DNA from: Hyphomonadaceae bacterium
Lineage (GTDB): Bacteria > Pseudomonadota > Alphaproteobacteria > Caulobacterales > Aquidulcibacteraceae
DNA: 64,000 nucleotides
Reading direction: 5' to 3'
Assembly: GCA_022841905.1 (NCBI GenBank)
Contig: JALHQO010000004.1
Coordinates: 230,936-294,935, forward strand
Below, piece after piece: positions 35,479-43,688 of this stretch. Within the stretch, counting starts at the first letter, position 1; every line of letters starts with the position of its first letter. Made by a program: the position numbers and the translations under genes. The notes below the pieces were generated by a model. The model did no database searches. It was not told the origin of the DNA and saw only the letters and a list, made by a program, of their open reading frames with translations.

Positions 35479-36114
35479 ATGGACCGGCTTCCGGTCGAGC
35501 CCAGCGTGCTTTTGCCGTTTCTGCTGGCGGTGTTTCTGATTGAACTCACGCCGGGACCGAACATGGGGTATCTCGCGGCGCTGTCGGCGTCCGAGGGCCG
35601 CACTGCGGGTTTCAAAGCGGTGCTTGGCATCACGCTCGGTCTCACCTTCTATATGTTTCTGGCGGTTTTTGGCGTCGCCGAAATCATCGCCGCCGCGCCG
35701 ATCGTGCTTGGCGTGTTGCGCTGGGCGGGCGTGCTGTTTCTGCTTTATCTGGCGTGGGAAGCCTGGCGTGGCGCGCGCGCGACGTCGCCGGGGCACGCGC
35801 GCGATGTCGATCATGCGCCGTTCTGGCGCGGCCTCATCGCCAATCTGCTCAATCCGAAAGCGTTGGTCTTCTACGTCGCCCTACTGCCGGGGTTCATCAT
35901 GACGGAGCGCGCGCCGTTTTGGGCTCAGGCGTTGATCCTTGGCACGGCGCATTTGCTCATTAGCGTTGTTATCCACGGCACGATTGTCATCGGCGCCGCG
36001 CGCGCGGGACGCATTCTTGCCGCATCGTCGTACGCATTGGCTGCGCACCGCGTGATGGCTGTCGGCATTGCAGTGGTGGCGGTGTGGTTGGCTTGGGAGA
36101 CGCGCTCGCTATGA
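35479..36114 (+). CDS. LysE-family amino-acid exporter
   Basis: A 211-residue inner-membrane protein with about six helices and the LysE/RhtB opening LLAVFLIELTPGPNMGYLAALSASEGR, carrying the conserved ELTPGPNM motif. It exports a small amino acid or related metabolite by proton exchange; the substrate is not identifiable. It begins 1 nt after DUF3137, and its stop overlaps that of the WD40 gene by 6 nt. Confidence 0.92.
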   Translation: MDRLPVEPSVLLPFLLAVFLIELTPGPNMGYLAALSASEGRTAGFKAVLGITLGLTFYMFLAVFGVAEIIAAAPIVLGVLRWAGVLFLLYLAWEAWRGARATSPGHARDVDHAPFWRGLIANLLNPKALVFYVALLPGFIMTERAPFWAQALILGTAHLLISVVIHGTIVIGAARAGRILAASSYALAAHRVMAVGIAVVAVWLAWETRSL

Positions 36115-37110
36115 GCCGCTGACAGTCACAATCGCGCCGCGCCCGGCTTCATCGCCGATGGCGAGGTGTTTGCCGTCCGCGCCCCACGCCAACGCCGTCA
36201 CCGCGCCTTCGCCGGGCTCGTCCAATTCCATGCCCAATTGATCGCTAAAGCGAACGAGGATGGCGGCGCCGTCCGCGTACCCGATGGCCAGGGTTTCTTC
36301 GCTCGGGTGAAAGGCGACAGCGGTCACTAACGCCTCGCGCTCGCCCGGCTGCAAGGGCGCTTTGCCTTGCGGGCCGAGTTTGCCGACGAACGGCCAGACG
36401 ATGGCGGCGTTAGCGCCCGACGTCGCCAGCCAGCGGCCGCGTCTATCCCATGAGAAGCTGCGCGTCTTGGAAGGGTACCCGTCCATGCGGAGGTCGATTT
36501 TGTCCGGCAGCCGCCAGCCGTGCAGCGCGTTTTCCTGCATGCCGGTGACGACGTACTCCGCCTCCGGCGAAATGGTGACGGCCAAGTGTGAGCCGGACCA
36601 TGGCAACGCCACGCCCTTGTCGTCCGCCATCAACACGTAGCGCACCGTCGCGCCGCCATAGTGCGTAGCAACCAACCGCCGGCCCTTCGCATCAAGCGCC
36701 AAGCCGCCGACCGTCGAGGGATAGGCGAAGCGATGCGCCTCTCTCCCCTCGCGAAACACGATAGCGTTCTTGCCAACGCCGGCGACGATGACGCCGGAGG
36801 CGGGGCTGGCGACGAGGTGATCCACCCACTTGCCGAGTTCGGCGAAAGTCTCGGCGCCGCCTTGCGGAGAGATCAGCACGACGCGTCCGTCATCGCCGCC
36901 GGTGACGAGGCGTTTGCCGTCGGGGTGGAGAGCGGCGGAGAGAATGGCGCCGTCGTGCGCTTGGATGGTCCGCGCATCTTCAGTGGCGGACGCGACGCGC
37001 ACTGTCCCGTCACCCAGCGCGAAGTGTGCAGTATCGCCGCTCCAATGCACGCTGGAAGCGGGCGCGCCGAGCGCGATCCTGCGGCCGCTTGTGTAGACTT
37101 GCGCCGTCAC
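36109..37110 (-). CDS. WD40 repeat protein linked to a COG0523 GTPase
   Basis: 333 residues forming a beta propeller of about seven WD40-like blades (for example AHDGAILSAALHPDGKRLVTGGDDGRVVLI and SRSFSWDRRGRWLATSGANAAIVWPF). No signal peptide is present, so it is cytosolic. A GTG at 37110 gives a 4-nt GTGA overlap with the CobW-type gene and is preferred over the GTG at 37119. The coupling suggests it works with the metallochaperone, as seen in zinc-responsive operons of relatives; that role is inference. Confidence 0.82.
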   Translation of the reverse strand: MTAQVYTSGRRIALGAPASSVHWSGDTAHFALGDGTVRVASATEDARTIQAHDGAILSAALHPDGKRLVTGGDDGRVVLISPQGGAETFAELGKWVDHLVASPASGVIVAGVGKNAIVFREGREAHRFAYPSTVGGLALDAKGRRLVATHYGGATVRYVLMADDKGVALPWSGSHLAVTISPEAEYVVTGMQENALHGWRLPDKIDLRMDGYPSKTRSFSWDRRGRWLATSGANAAIVWPFVGKLGPQGKAPLQPGEREALVTAVAFHPSEETLAIGYADGAAILVRFSDQLGMELDEPGEGAVTALAWGADGKHLAIGDEAGRGAIVTVSGS

Positions 37111-38144
37111 GCCGCGCACGCCGCAAAGGCCGCCTCAAGTTCGGCGCGGTCTAGATTGCGGCCGATGAAGACGAGGCGCGAGACGCGCTTCTCATCGTCG
37201 CGCCAAACGCGCTGCGTATCGCCCTCGACGATCATGTGGACGCCCTGGATGACGAAGCGCTTGGGCTCATCCGGGAAGGCGATGATGCCTTTAAGGCGAA
37301 GAATGTCAGGCCCGCGCTCTTGCGTGATCTGATTGATCCAGGGCAGCAGCTTTTGCGGATCAATCGGTTTTTCCGTCGACATCGAAACGCTGGTGATGCC
37401 CGCGGCGGCGACGTGATCGTGCTCGTGGTGACCATGATCATGATGGTGATCATGGTCATCGTGGTCGTCATGATGCGCGCAGGCGTCGTCGCAATCGTGA
37501 TCGGGCAGGAAGTGCGGATCGATTTCGGTGACGCGATCGAGATCGAAGGCGCCGAGATCGAGGATGGCGTCCAGCGGAATGTCGCCGCGCATCATCTTGT
37601 GGAGCCGCGCCGTGGCGTTGACCGTGCGCAGCTGCCGTTCGATGGCGGCAAGTTCGTCCTTTGATACAAGATCGGTCTTGTTCAGCAGGATCACGTCGGC
37701 AAAGGCGATCTGCTCGGCTGCCTCTTCCGACGTCTTCAGCTGTTCGAGCACGTGCTTCGCATCCACAACCGTCACGATCGCGTCGAGTTTCGTTTTCGCG
37801 CGCACATCGGCGTCCACGAAAAACGTCTGCGCCACCGGCGCCGGTTTGGCGAGACCAGTGGTCTCCACGAGAATCGCATCGAAGCGGCCTTTGCGCTTCA
37901 TCAAACCTTCAATGATGCGTATGAGGTCGCCGCGCACGGTGCAGCAGACGCAGCCATTGTTCATCTCGAACACTTCTTCATCGGCATCGACGATTAGATC
38001 GTTGTCGATGCCGATCTCGCCAAACTCGTTGACGATGACGGCGTATTTCTTGCCGTGCTGCTCCGTCAGGATGCGGTTCAGGAGGGTGGTTTTGCCGGCG
38101 CCTAGGAAACCTGTGAGCACCGTAACGGGAACGGGTTGGGACAT
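37107..38144 (-). CDS. COG0523 (CobW/ZNG1-type) GTPase metallochaperone, His-rich
   Basis: A 345-residue G3E GTPase with Walker A GFLGAGKTTLLNRIL, the metal-binding CxCC motif NGCVCCTVRGDL and the NKTD base-recognition motif. A stretch near residues 222-246 is almost all His and Asp (HHDDHDDHDHHHDHGHHEHD), a strong metal-binding loop. Family members deliver zinc or other metals to target proteins. No Zur box was recognised upstream. It is coupled to the WD40 gene. Confidence 0.93.
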   Translation of the reverse strand: MSQPVPVTVLTGFLGAGKTTLLNRILTEQHGKKYAVIVNEFGEIGIDNDLIVDADEEVFEMNNGCVCCTVRGDLIRIIEGLMKRKGRFDAILVETTGLAKPAPVAQTFFVDADVRAKTKLDAIVTVVDAKHVLEQLKTSEEAAEQIAFADVILLNKTDLVSKDELAAIERQLRTVNATARLHKMMRGDIPLDAILDLGAFDLDRVTEIDPHFLPDHDCDDACAHHDDHDDHDHHHDHGHHEHDHVAAAGITSVSMSTEKPIDPQKLLPWINQITQERGPDILRLKGIIAFPDEPKRFVIQGVHMIVEGDTQRVWRDDEKRVSRLVFIGRNLDRAELEAAFAACAA

Positions 38145-38214
38145 GGCCCCTTAGATAGCTATTCCGGACGCGTACGCCAGCCGCTAGGCTGCCGCCAGAA
38201 GTGGGGAGACGGCC

Positions 38215-40176
38215 ATGAAGGGCTGGATGCGCTGGGTTTTGCTGATCGGCGGAGGCTTGGTCGCCGCCGCTCTGCTGGGCGCGGGGCTTTTGGCCTATCT
38301 CGTCACCCGCCTCGACGTGCGCGGCGAAGTTGAGCGGGCAGTGGAAAGCGCGACCGGACGCGATCTGACCATCTCCGGCGATGTCGGCGTCAGCTATTGG
38401 CCGGTGCTTGGCCTGCGCGCCGAGGATGCGACCCTGACGAATGTCGAAGGCGGGCGTGCGCCTGCGTTTATTGCGGCCGACGAGATCGACATCGGTGTCG
38501 AGATCAGGCCCTTGTTCGATCGTCAGGTGGTCGTGCGCCGTTTGGTTTTGCAGCGCCCCCGCATCGCGCTCGAAGTCGATAGTGAAGGTGCGCCGAATTG
38601 GGTGCTGACGCCGCGCCGCGCCCCGCCAAGCACAACGCCGCCGCCGAGCAGCCCCAGCGAGCCGGCGATCGATGTCTCGCGAACCAATCTCCGCGAAATC
38701 CGTATCGTCGATGGCGAGATCAGCTTCTACGACGCACGGCGCGGCTCAGGCTGGCTCGTTGGCGACGCCGACATAAGCTCCGCCATCACCAGCCTTGACG
38801 AGCCCATGCGCGTCGAAGGCTCGGTGCGCTACAATGATCGGCCTTTGGACTTGGCGATCGACATCGAACGCCCGGGTGCAGCGTCACGCGGCGAACTCAC
38901 GCCGATTCAGCTGGAGATCGAAAGCGAACTTCTCAACGCCACCTTCGCAGGCCAAACACTGGCGAGTTCCGGCGAGATCGCCGGCAACGTGCGCGCCTCC
39001 GGCCCAAGCTTGCGCGATCTCGCGGCGTGGAGCGGCTCGCCCATCCAAGGCGCGGTTGGCTTCGGGCAGTTTGCGGTGTCGGGCCGGCTCGTTGTCGGCG
39101 GTGGCGCCTACGAGTTCAGCAATGCCGGTTTTGCCGTCGATCTGGTGCGCGGGCGTGGAGACTTCGTGCTCTCGGAAGTGCGCGGAAAGCCTTACCTCAG
39201 CGGGCGATTGGAGCTCTTCGACTTTGACCTGAATCCCTATCTCACCGGCGAAGCGCCGCCAGCGCCAACGGAGGGGCAAGTCGAGGTCGCTGCGGCCATG
39301 CCCGATGCCGGTTCGGGCGCACCGACCGCCGAAATCGCGGTCGTGGATGACCCCGATCGCGCGCTCGACGTACGCGAAGCGCCCAGCGAGACGCCGATCG
39401 ACTTCTCGGGCCTGCACGCAATCAACGCCGACGTCGAACTGGTGACGGCGGCGGTGCTGGTGCAGCGCATGCGCATCGACCGGTCGCGGATCAATCTGGT
39501 GATCAATGACGGCTATATGGCCGCCACTTTGCACAATCTGACCCTCTATGGCGGCTCTGGCCGTGGGCGGTTCGAGATTGACGCTCGCGCGCCCGCGACG
39601 CGCATCGTGCAAGACATCACTTTCAGTAATCTCGACGCGCGCAGCTTCCTCACCGACGCGATCAACTTCGGCAATATCGAAGGCCGCGCCGAAATCAGTA
39701 TCGACATCAGAGCTGAGGGTCGCACCCAGTCCGATTTGCTCTCCAGCCTCGATGGCGGCACGCATGTCGAAATCGTCTCGGGTACGCTCCACGGCGTCGA
39801 TCTGGGCGGCGTCGCCAGCACCATTCGCAACGCGCTGCGCGGCGAACTGATCGCGCCGGAAGCACGCACGCCGTTTCAGGGTTTCTCCGGCACGTTCGCG
39901 ATCGCCGATGGCGTGTTCGCGAGCGACGATCTCAGTTTCAACACCACCGATCTGCGCATCCCGGGCATCGGAGTGATCGATGTGGGCCAACGCCGTCTTG
40001 ATCTGAGGCTCGCGCCGCGCTCGCCGAGAGGCGGGATCGTCTTCCCGTTCTCGATTCGGGGCCCTTGGGCCTCGATCTCCTACGCCAACGACATGAACGA
40101 TCGGGCCCAAGCCGAAATCTTGCCGCGTGTCCGCCAGGTGGAGGCCGGGTCGCGGGCCCAGGCGGCCGGAAACTAG
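38215..40176 (+). CDS. AsmA-family protein
   Basis: A 653-residue protein anchored by one N-terminal helix (RWVLLIGGGLVAAALLGAGLLAYLV). The AsmA N-terminal domain shows GRDLTISGDVGVSYWPVLGLRAEDATL and the C-terminal domain shows NIEGRAEISIDIRAEGRTQSDLLSSLDGG and DLRIPGIGVIDVGQRRLDLRL. The AsmA-like proteins are bridge-type lipid transporters that help build the outer membrane. A Pro/Ser-rich linker lies near residues 128-155. It is followed by tRNA-Phe. Confidence 0.92.
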   Translation: MKGWMRWVLLIGGGLVAAALLGAGLLAYLVTRLDVRGEVERAVESATGRDLTISGDVGVSYWPVLGLRAEDATLTNVEGGRAPAFIAADEIDIGVEIRPLFDRQVVVRRLVLQRPRIALEVDSEGAPNWVLTPRRAPPSTTPPPSSPSEPAIDVSRTNLREIRIVDGEISFYDARRGSGWLVGDADISSAITSLDEPMRVEGSVRYNDRPLDLAIDIERPGAASRGELTPIQLEIESELLNATFAGQTLASSGEIAGNVRASGPSLRDLAAWSGSPIQGAVGFGQFAVSGRLVVGGGAYEFSNAGFAVDLVRGRGDFVLSEVRGKPYLSGRLELFDFDLNPYLTGEAPPAPTEGQVEVAAAMPDAGSGAPTAEIAVVDDPDRALDVREAPSETPIDFSGLHAINADVELVTAAVLVQRMRIDRSRINLVINDGYMAATLHNLTLYGGSGRGRFEIDARAPATRIVQDITFSNLDARSFLTDAINFGNIEGRAEISIDIRAEGRTQSDLLSSLDGGTHVEIVSGTLHGVDLGGVASTIRNALRGELIAPEARTPFQGFSGTFAIADGVFASDDLSFNTTDLRIPGIGVIDVGQRRLDLRLAPRSPRGGIVFPFSIRGPWASISYANDMNDRAQAEILPRVRQVEAGSRAQAAGN

Positions 40177-40267
40177 GGATTTATAGGGGCGAGGCACGGC
40201 GTGGACAGGCCGGGCGAGCGCCGCTATAGACCCTCGCTCCGCGCCGGACCCATCCGGCAGCCGGTAT

Positions 40268-40343
40268 GCCTGGGTAGCTCAGTTGGTAGAGCAGCGGATT
40301 GAAAATCCGCGTGTCGCTGGTTCGATTCCGGCCCCAGGCACCA
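40268..40343 (+). tRNA. tRNA-Phe (anticodon GAA)
   Basis: The acceptor GCCTGGG (40268-40274) pairs with CCCAGGC (40333-40339), the discriminator is A and CCA is encoded (40341-40343). The D arm is AGCTCAGTTGGTAGAGC, the anticodon loop is TTGAAAA with anticodon GAA, and the T arm contains TGGTTCGATTCCG. A 97-bp gap to the next gene holds no recognised element. Confidence 0.97.
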
Positions 40344-40440
40344 TTTCTCGCCACCCAAATTCCGATCTTTCGGCCTTGCCTCCGCCTCACCGCGGCAGAA
40401 GATAGCGGCTAGAACCGATCCGGATTTTGGGAGGACGCCT

Positions 40441-41250
40441 ATGTGTGAACACCACGCCGCCGCTGCTGGCGAGCGCGCCAAGCTTGTCGATGTTGCGAAG
40501 ATGGATCGGCGCCACTTGTTGCGCGGTCTGGCGACCGGGACGCTTGTGTTGGTCGCCGGGTGCGCGACCAACGAAGTGACTGGCCGCGAACAATTTATCA
40601 TCATCGATGAAAGCCAGCTGCAGCAGGCGTCGCTCTCAGCCTGGGCGCAGATGCGTCAGCAAGTGCCGCAATGGCGCAACGCCGCCGCGCAACGCCGCTT
40701 GGAGACGGTTGGCAACCGTATCGTGCAAGCCGCCGGTCGTGGCGGACAATCGTGGGAGTTCGTGCTGTTCGACAGCCCTGACAAAAACGCCTTCGTGCTG
40801 CCGGGCGGGCAAGTCGGCTTCTATCGCGGTCTCTACGAGATCAGCGACCGAGACGATTACCTTGCCACCGTGCTCGGCCACGAAGTCGGTCACGTCACCG
40901 GCCGTCACGCTGCAGAGCGTTACAGCCGTGAAGCAGCAGCACAGACGGCCCTTCAAGTGGCGGGCACGCAGATCAACAGCCAACTCGCCATGGCGGCGCT
41001 GGGCTTGGGCGCCCAGGTGGGCTTGAGCCTGCCGTTCTCGCGCGAGCAGGAAGCGGAAGCCGACATTATTGGGCTCCAGTACATGCAGCGCGCCGGCTAC
41101 GATCCGCGCCAGTCGATCCCGTTCTGGCAGCGCATGCAGTCGGGCGGTGGCTCGCGTCCGCCGGAGTTCCTCTCCACCCACCCGGACCCAGACAACCGTA
41201 TCCAGCGGCTGCGGAACTACATCAATCAGCAGGGCTGGGGACCGGTTTGA
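40441..41250 (+). CDS. M48-family metalloprotease, predicted lipoprotein
   Basis: A 269-residue zinc protease with the active site GHEVGHVTGRHAAERY (HExxH) and the third ligand in EQEAEADIIGLQYM. A signal segment RRHLLRGLATGTLVLVAGC ends in a lipobox, so it is an exported lipoprotein of the BepA/LoiP kind that helps outer-membrane protein quality control. The ATG at 40441 has a strong GGGAGG site 6 nt upstream; the ATG at 40501 would leave a shorter leader. The RR near the start could also direct Tat export. Confidence 0.9.
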   Translation: MCEHHAAAAGERAKLVDVAKMDRRHLLRGLATGTLVLVAGCATNEVTGREQFIIIDESQLQQASLSAWAQMRQQVPQWRNAAAQRRLETVGNRIVQAAGRGGQSWEFVLFDSPDKNAFVLPGGQVGFYRGLYEISDRDDYLATVLGHEVGHVTGRHAAERYSREAAAQTALQVAGTQINSQLAMAALGLGAQVGLSLPFSREQEAEADIIGLQYMQRAGYDPRQSIPFWQRMQSGGGSRPPEFLSTHPDPDNRIQRLRNYINQQGWGPV

Positions 41251-41356
41251 CCGCGTAAGAACAGCATCTTGGCCGCGCCTTGCTTATGCAGGGCGCCGGC
41301 GCTAGGTTCCGCGCCCGGATTTCGCGCTCAGCCCGAGCGTGGCGTCCGGAAAGAGT

Positions 41357-41432
41357 GCCGCCTTAGCTCAGTTGGTAGAGCATCGGCTTGTGGAGCCGGG
41401 TGTCGTTGGTTCGAGCCCAACAGGCGGTACCA
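41357..41432 (+). tRNA. tRNA-His (anticodon GTG), lacking G-1
   Basis: The acceptor GCCGCCT (41357-41363) pairs with AGGCGGT (41422-41428), with a G-U end pair. The D arm is AGCTCAGTTGGTAGAGC, the anticodon loop is TTGTGGA (anticodon GTG), and the T arm contains TTGGTTCGAGCCCAA. Position -1 is T (41356), position 73 is A (41429) and CCA is encoded. Most bacteria encode G-1 paired with C73; the missing pair is the feature reported for many alphaproteobacteria. A T6 run follows at 41433. Confidence 0.96.
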
Positions 41433-41449
41433 TTTTTTCGGCGGCGCCT

Positions 41450-42436
41450 TTGGCTTTCTCCGGCAACCCCGAACATTCCAGACTGAAGAGCGCGCAGGCG
41501 CGTTACGCTGCGCACACCGCAGCCGCGTGTGGCTACGCATTCGCGTCGCTCGACGGCGATGATGGGTATTTGTTCGAGGTGCGCGACGGCGCGCGCGCTG
41601 CAACGTTCGCCGCGGGCGCTGGGACACCATACGCCCTCAATGACGCACGTGGCGCTTCGATTGCGCGCGATAAGGCGTTCTGCGCTGAGGTGTTGTGGCG
41701 CGCGGATGTAGCCGTGCTGCCGGGCGAGATGTTCTTCGTCACGCCGCGCTGGCGCGATATGCGCGGGCCGGGGCGAGAGCTGGAAGATGCGTACGCCCAC
41801 GTCGCGCGTGCGGCGTTTCCGATTTTCTGCAAACCGCTAGCAGCGTCGAACGGGCTCTATGCCGAGATGATTGATAGCGTTGAGGCGTTTGATTACTACG
41901 TCCCACGCGTCGCGCGTGAGCATTTCGCCATTCTTATCCAGCCTTACATACGCGCGCCGGAGCACCGCGTCTTCGTGCTCGATGGCGAACCGCTCTTTTC
42001 TTATCGCAAGCATTTGCCAAGCGTTGTGGGCGACGGCGGTCGCTCGCTGGCGGCGCTGATCGACGCGCTGCCGCGTGACGACAGTGCTCCGGCCCCCGCG
42101 CGTGCGGCCCGTGATGCGGTAGGCGCTCGGCTTCCGCTCGATCATGTGCTGGGCGAAGGCGAACTGGCGTGGCTGGAGGGCCCGGCGAACCGTTCAGCCG
42201 GTGGAGGCGCGTCGACGCTGGCGGACGGTGCGCCGTCAGAATTGGCACGCGTCGCGATCGCCGCGGCGAGCGCGGTAGGGCTGCGGCTTGCGGCGGTGGA
42301 CCTGTTCGATTTGCCGGAGGGGCCGACGGTGATCGAGGTCAATTCCAATCCAATGATCGCAACGCTGGAAGATCATGATCGCTGGGATCTGATCGAGACG
42401 ATCTGGCGCGCAAATTTCGACGCGGCGTTGCGATGA
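41450..42436 (+). CDS. ATP-grasp ligase, cyanophycin-synthetase-like
   Basis: About 328 residues from the TTG at 41450; no ATG exists before the conserved part, so the exact start is uncertain. The body matches the ATP-grasp half of cyanophycin synthetases: an N-terminal linker with SIARDKAFCAEVL and LPGEMFFVTP, then IFCKPLAASNGLYAEMI, HRVFVLDGEPLFSYRKHLPS, VVGDGGRSLAALI, the NRSAGGGAS loop and the metal-binding end VIEVNSNPMIATLEDHD. It would activate a carboxylate as acyl-phosphate and join an amine. It overlaps the Mur/FolC-type gene by 4 nt (ATGA) and starts 17 bp after tRNA-His. The product is unknown. Confidence 0.78.
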   Translation: MAFSGNPEHSRLKSAQARYAAHTAAACGYAFASLDGDDGYLFEVRDGARAATFAAGAGTPYALNDARGASIARDKAFCAEVLWRADVAVLPGEMFFVTPRWRDMRGPGRELEDAYAHVARAAFPIFCKPLAASNGLYAEMIDSVEAFDYYVPRVAREHFAILIQPYIRAPEHRVFVLDGEPLFSYRKHLPSVVGDGGRSLAALIDALPRDDSAPAPARAARDAVGARLPLDHVLGEGELAWLEGPANRSAGGGASTLADGAPSELARVAIAAASAVGLRLAAVDLFDLPEGPTVIEVNSNPMIATLEDHDRWDLIETIWRANFDAALR

Positions 42437-43650
42437 GGTTGTGGCGCGTTCCGTATCCGAAGTTCGGCGCGGGGCCGGGGCTTGAGCGCGTTTCGATGAT
42501 TGCGGAACGCCTTGGTGTCGAACTCGCCGGATTTGGCGCGGATGGCGCAGTGATCGTTGGCAGCAATGGCAAGGGCTCGACGGCGGCTATGACGGCGGCG
42601 TTGTTGGAGCAAGTCAATCAGGGCGTGGGCTTATTCACATCGCCGCATCTACTGGCGCTAAACGAACGCTTTCGAATCGGTGACGAAGACATCGCCGATG
42701 ACGAACTTGAAACGCATTGGGGGCGCGTCGCAGCGGCGGTGGAAGCAACTGGCCACACGAACACCCTCGGCGGCTTTGAATTTCTATTCCTCATCGCCGC
42801 CGATTGGTTCACGGCCCGTGGGTGCGAACACACTGTCTGGGAGGCCGGCATCGGCGGGCGGCTCGATCCGGCGCGTCTGATTGCGGCCCAGCGATTGGCG
42901 CTGACGTCGCTTGACCTCGAGCACACGGCGTTACTCGGCAATACGCTGGAAGCCATCGCGCGCGAGAAGATTGACGCTGCGCCGGCGGGGGCCCGGCTCT
43001 ATGTGAGCGAAAGTTGCGAGCCCCAGCGCGCGGCGATCGAGGCGCACTGCACCGAGCGAGATGTTAGTGCGACGTTCGTTCTGGCCGATCCAATGCAGCT
43101 GGCGCCGCTCGATGGCGCACACCAACAGCGCAATGCGGCGCTTGCGCTGGCACTAACTTGCGATGTCGCATCTTTGAGCCCCGCGCACGTTCAAGCGGGG
43201 CTGACCGCGACGCGCTGGCCGGGGCGTCTGGAAGTGATCAACAAAGCGCCGCTCATCGTTATCGATGTGGGTCACACGCCCGACGCGATTGATGCAGCTC
43301 TTGCGGGCTTTCAAGAGATGAAAGCCGGGCGAGATGCGATCCTCGTCTGCGGCGCGTCACACGACAAAGACCCAGGCGCTTTGGTTTCGCGTTTGGCGTC
43401 GCGCTTTTCCACAATCATTTGCGCGGCCGCGCGTCACAAGGGCGCGCCACCCGCTGAGATCGCCGCGTACGCCGTAAAGGCGAACCCGGATGCTGAGATC
43501 GTAGTGGCGGAGTCCGTGGCCGAGGCGAGGCGCCTCGCGTCAGCGCGGGGCGAGGACAAGGCCATTTACGTGGCGGGCGGGCTGTTTTTGGCGGCTGAAT
43601 TCAAAGCTGTCCATCTTGGCCGCGATCCGGCGTTGTTGGCCTTCTTTTGA
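42433..43650 (+). CDS. FolC/Mur-ligase-family protein, partner of the ATP-grasp gene
   Basis: A 405-residue Mur ligase-like enzyme with the P-loop GSNGKGST (family usual GTNGKGS), TSPHLLALNERFRI, GGFEFLFLIAADWF and WEAGIGGRLDPARL, as in folylpolyglutamate synthase, and the C-terminal domain DVGHTPDAIDAAL. A stand-alone folC is usually found with accD; this copy sits with an ATP-grasp ligase instead, overlapping it by ATGA. An amide or peptide ligase that extends an acid with amino acids is likely, and ordinary folate glutamylation is the alternative. Confidence 0.82.
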   Translation: MRLWRVPYPKFGAGPGLERVSMIAERLGVELAGFGADGAVIVGSNGKGSTAAMTAALLEQVNQGVGLFTSPHLLALNERFRIGDEDIADDELETHWGRVAAAVEATGHTNTLGGFEFLFLIAADWFTARGCEHTVWEAGIGGRLDPARLIAAQRLALTSLDLEHTALLGNTLEAIAREKIDAAPAGARLYVSESCEPQRAAIEAHCTERDVSATFVLADPMQLAPLDGAHQQRNAALALALTCDVASLSPAHVQAGLTATRWPGRLEVINKAPLIVIDVGHTPDAIDAALAGFQEMKAGRDAILVCGASHDKDPGALVSRLASRFSTIICAAARHKGAPPAEIAAYAVKANPDAEIVVAESVAEARRLASARGEDKAIYVAGGLFLAAEFKAVHLGRDPALLAFF

Positions 43651-43688
43651 GCCGCCGCCGACGCTAAGAAGGTCGGCGAAGGGGACCC

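Noticed and set aside
38884..40197. A 437-codon frame antisense to the AsmA gene
   Set aside because: AsmA shows clear N- and C-terminal family motifs on the plus strand, and this frame has none.
41339..41449. Coding sequence running through tRNA-His into the ATP-grasp gene
   Set aside because: The open frame covers the whole tRNA and yields no homologous residues there, so the protein must start after the tRNA.
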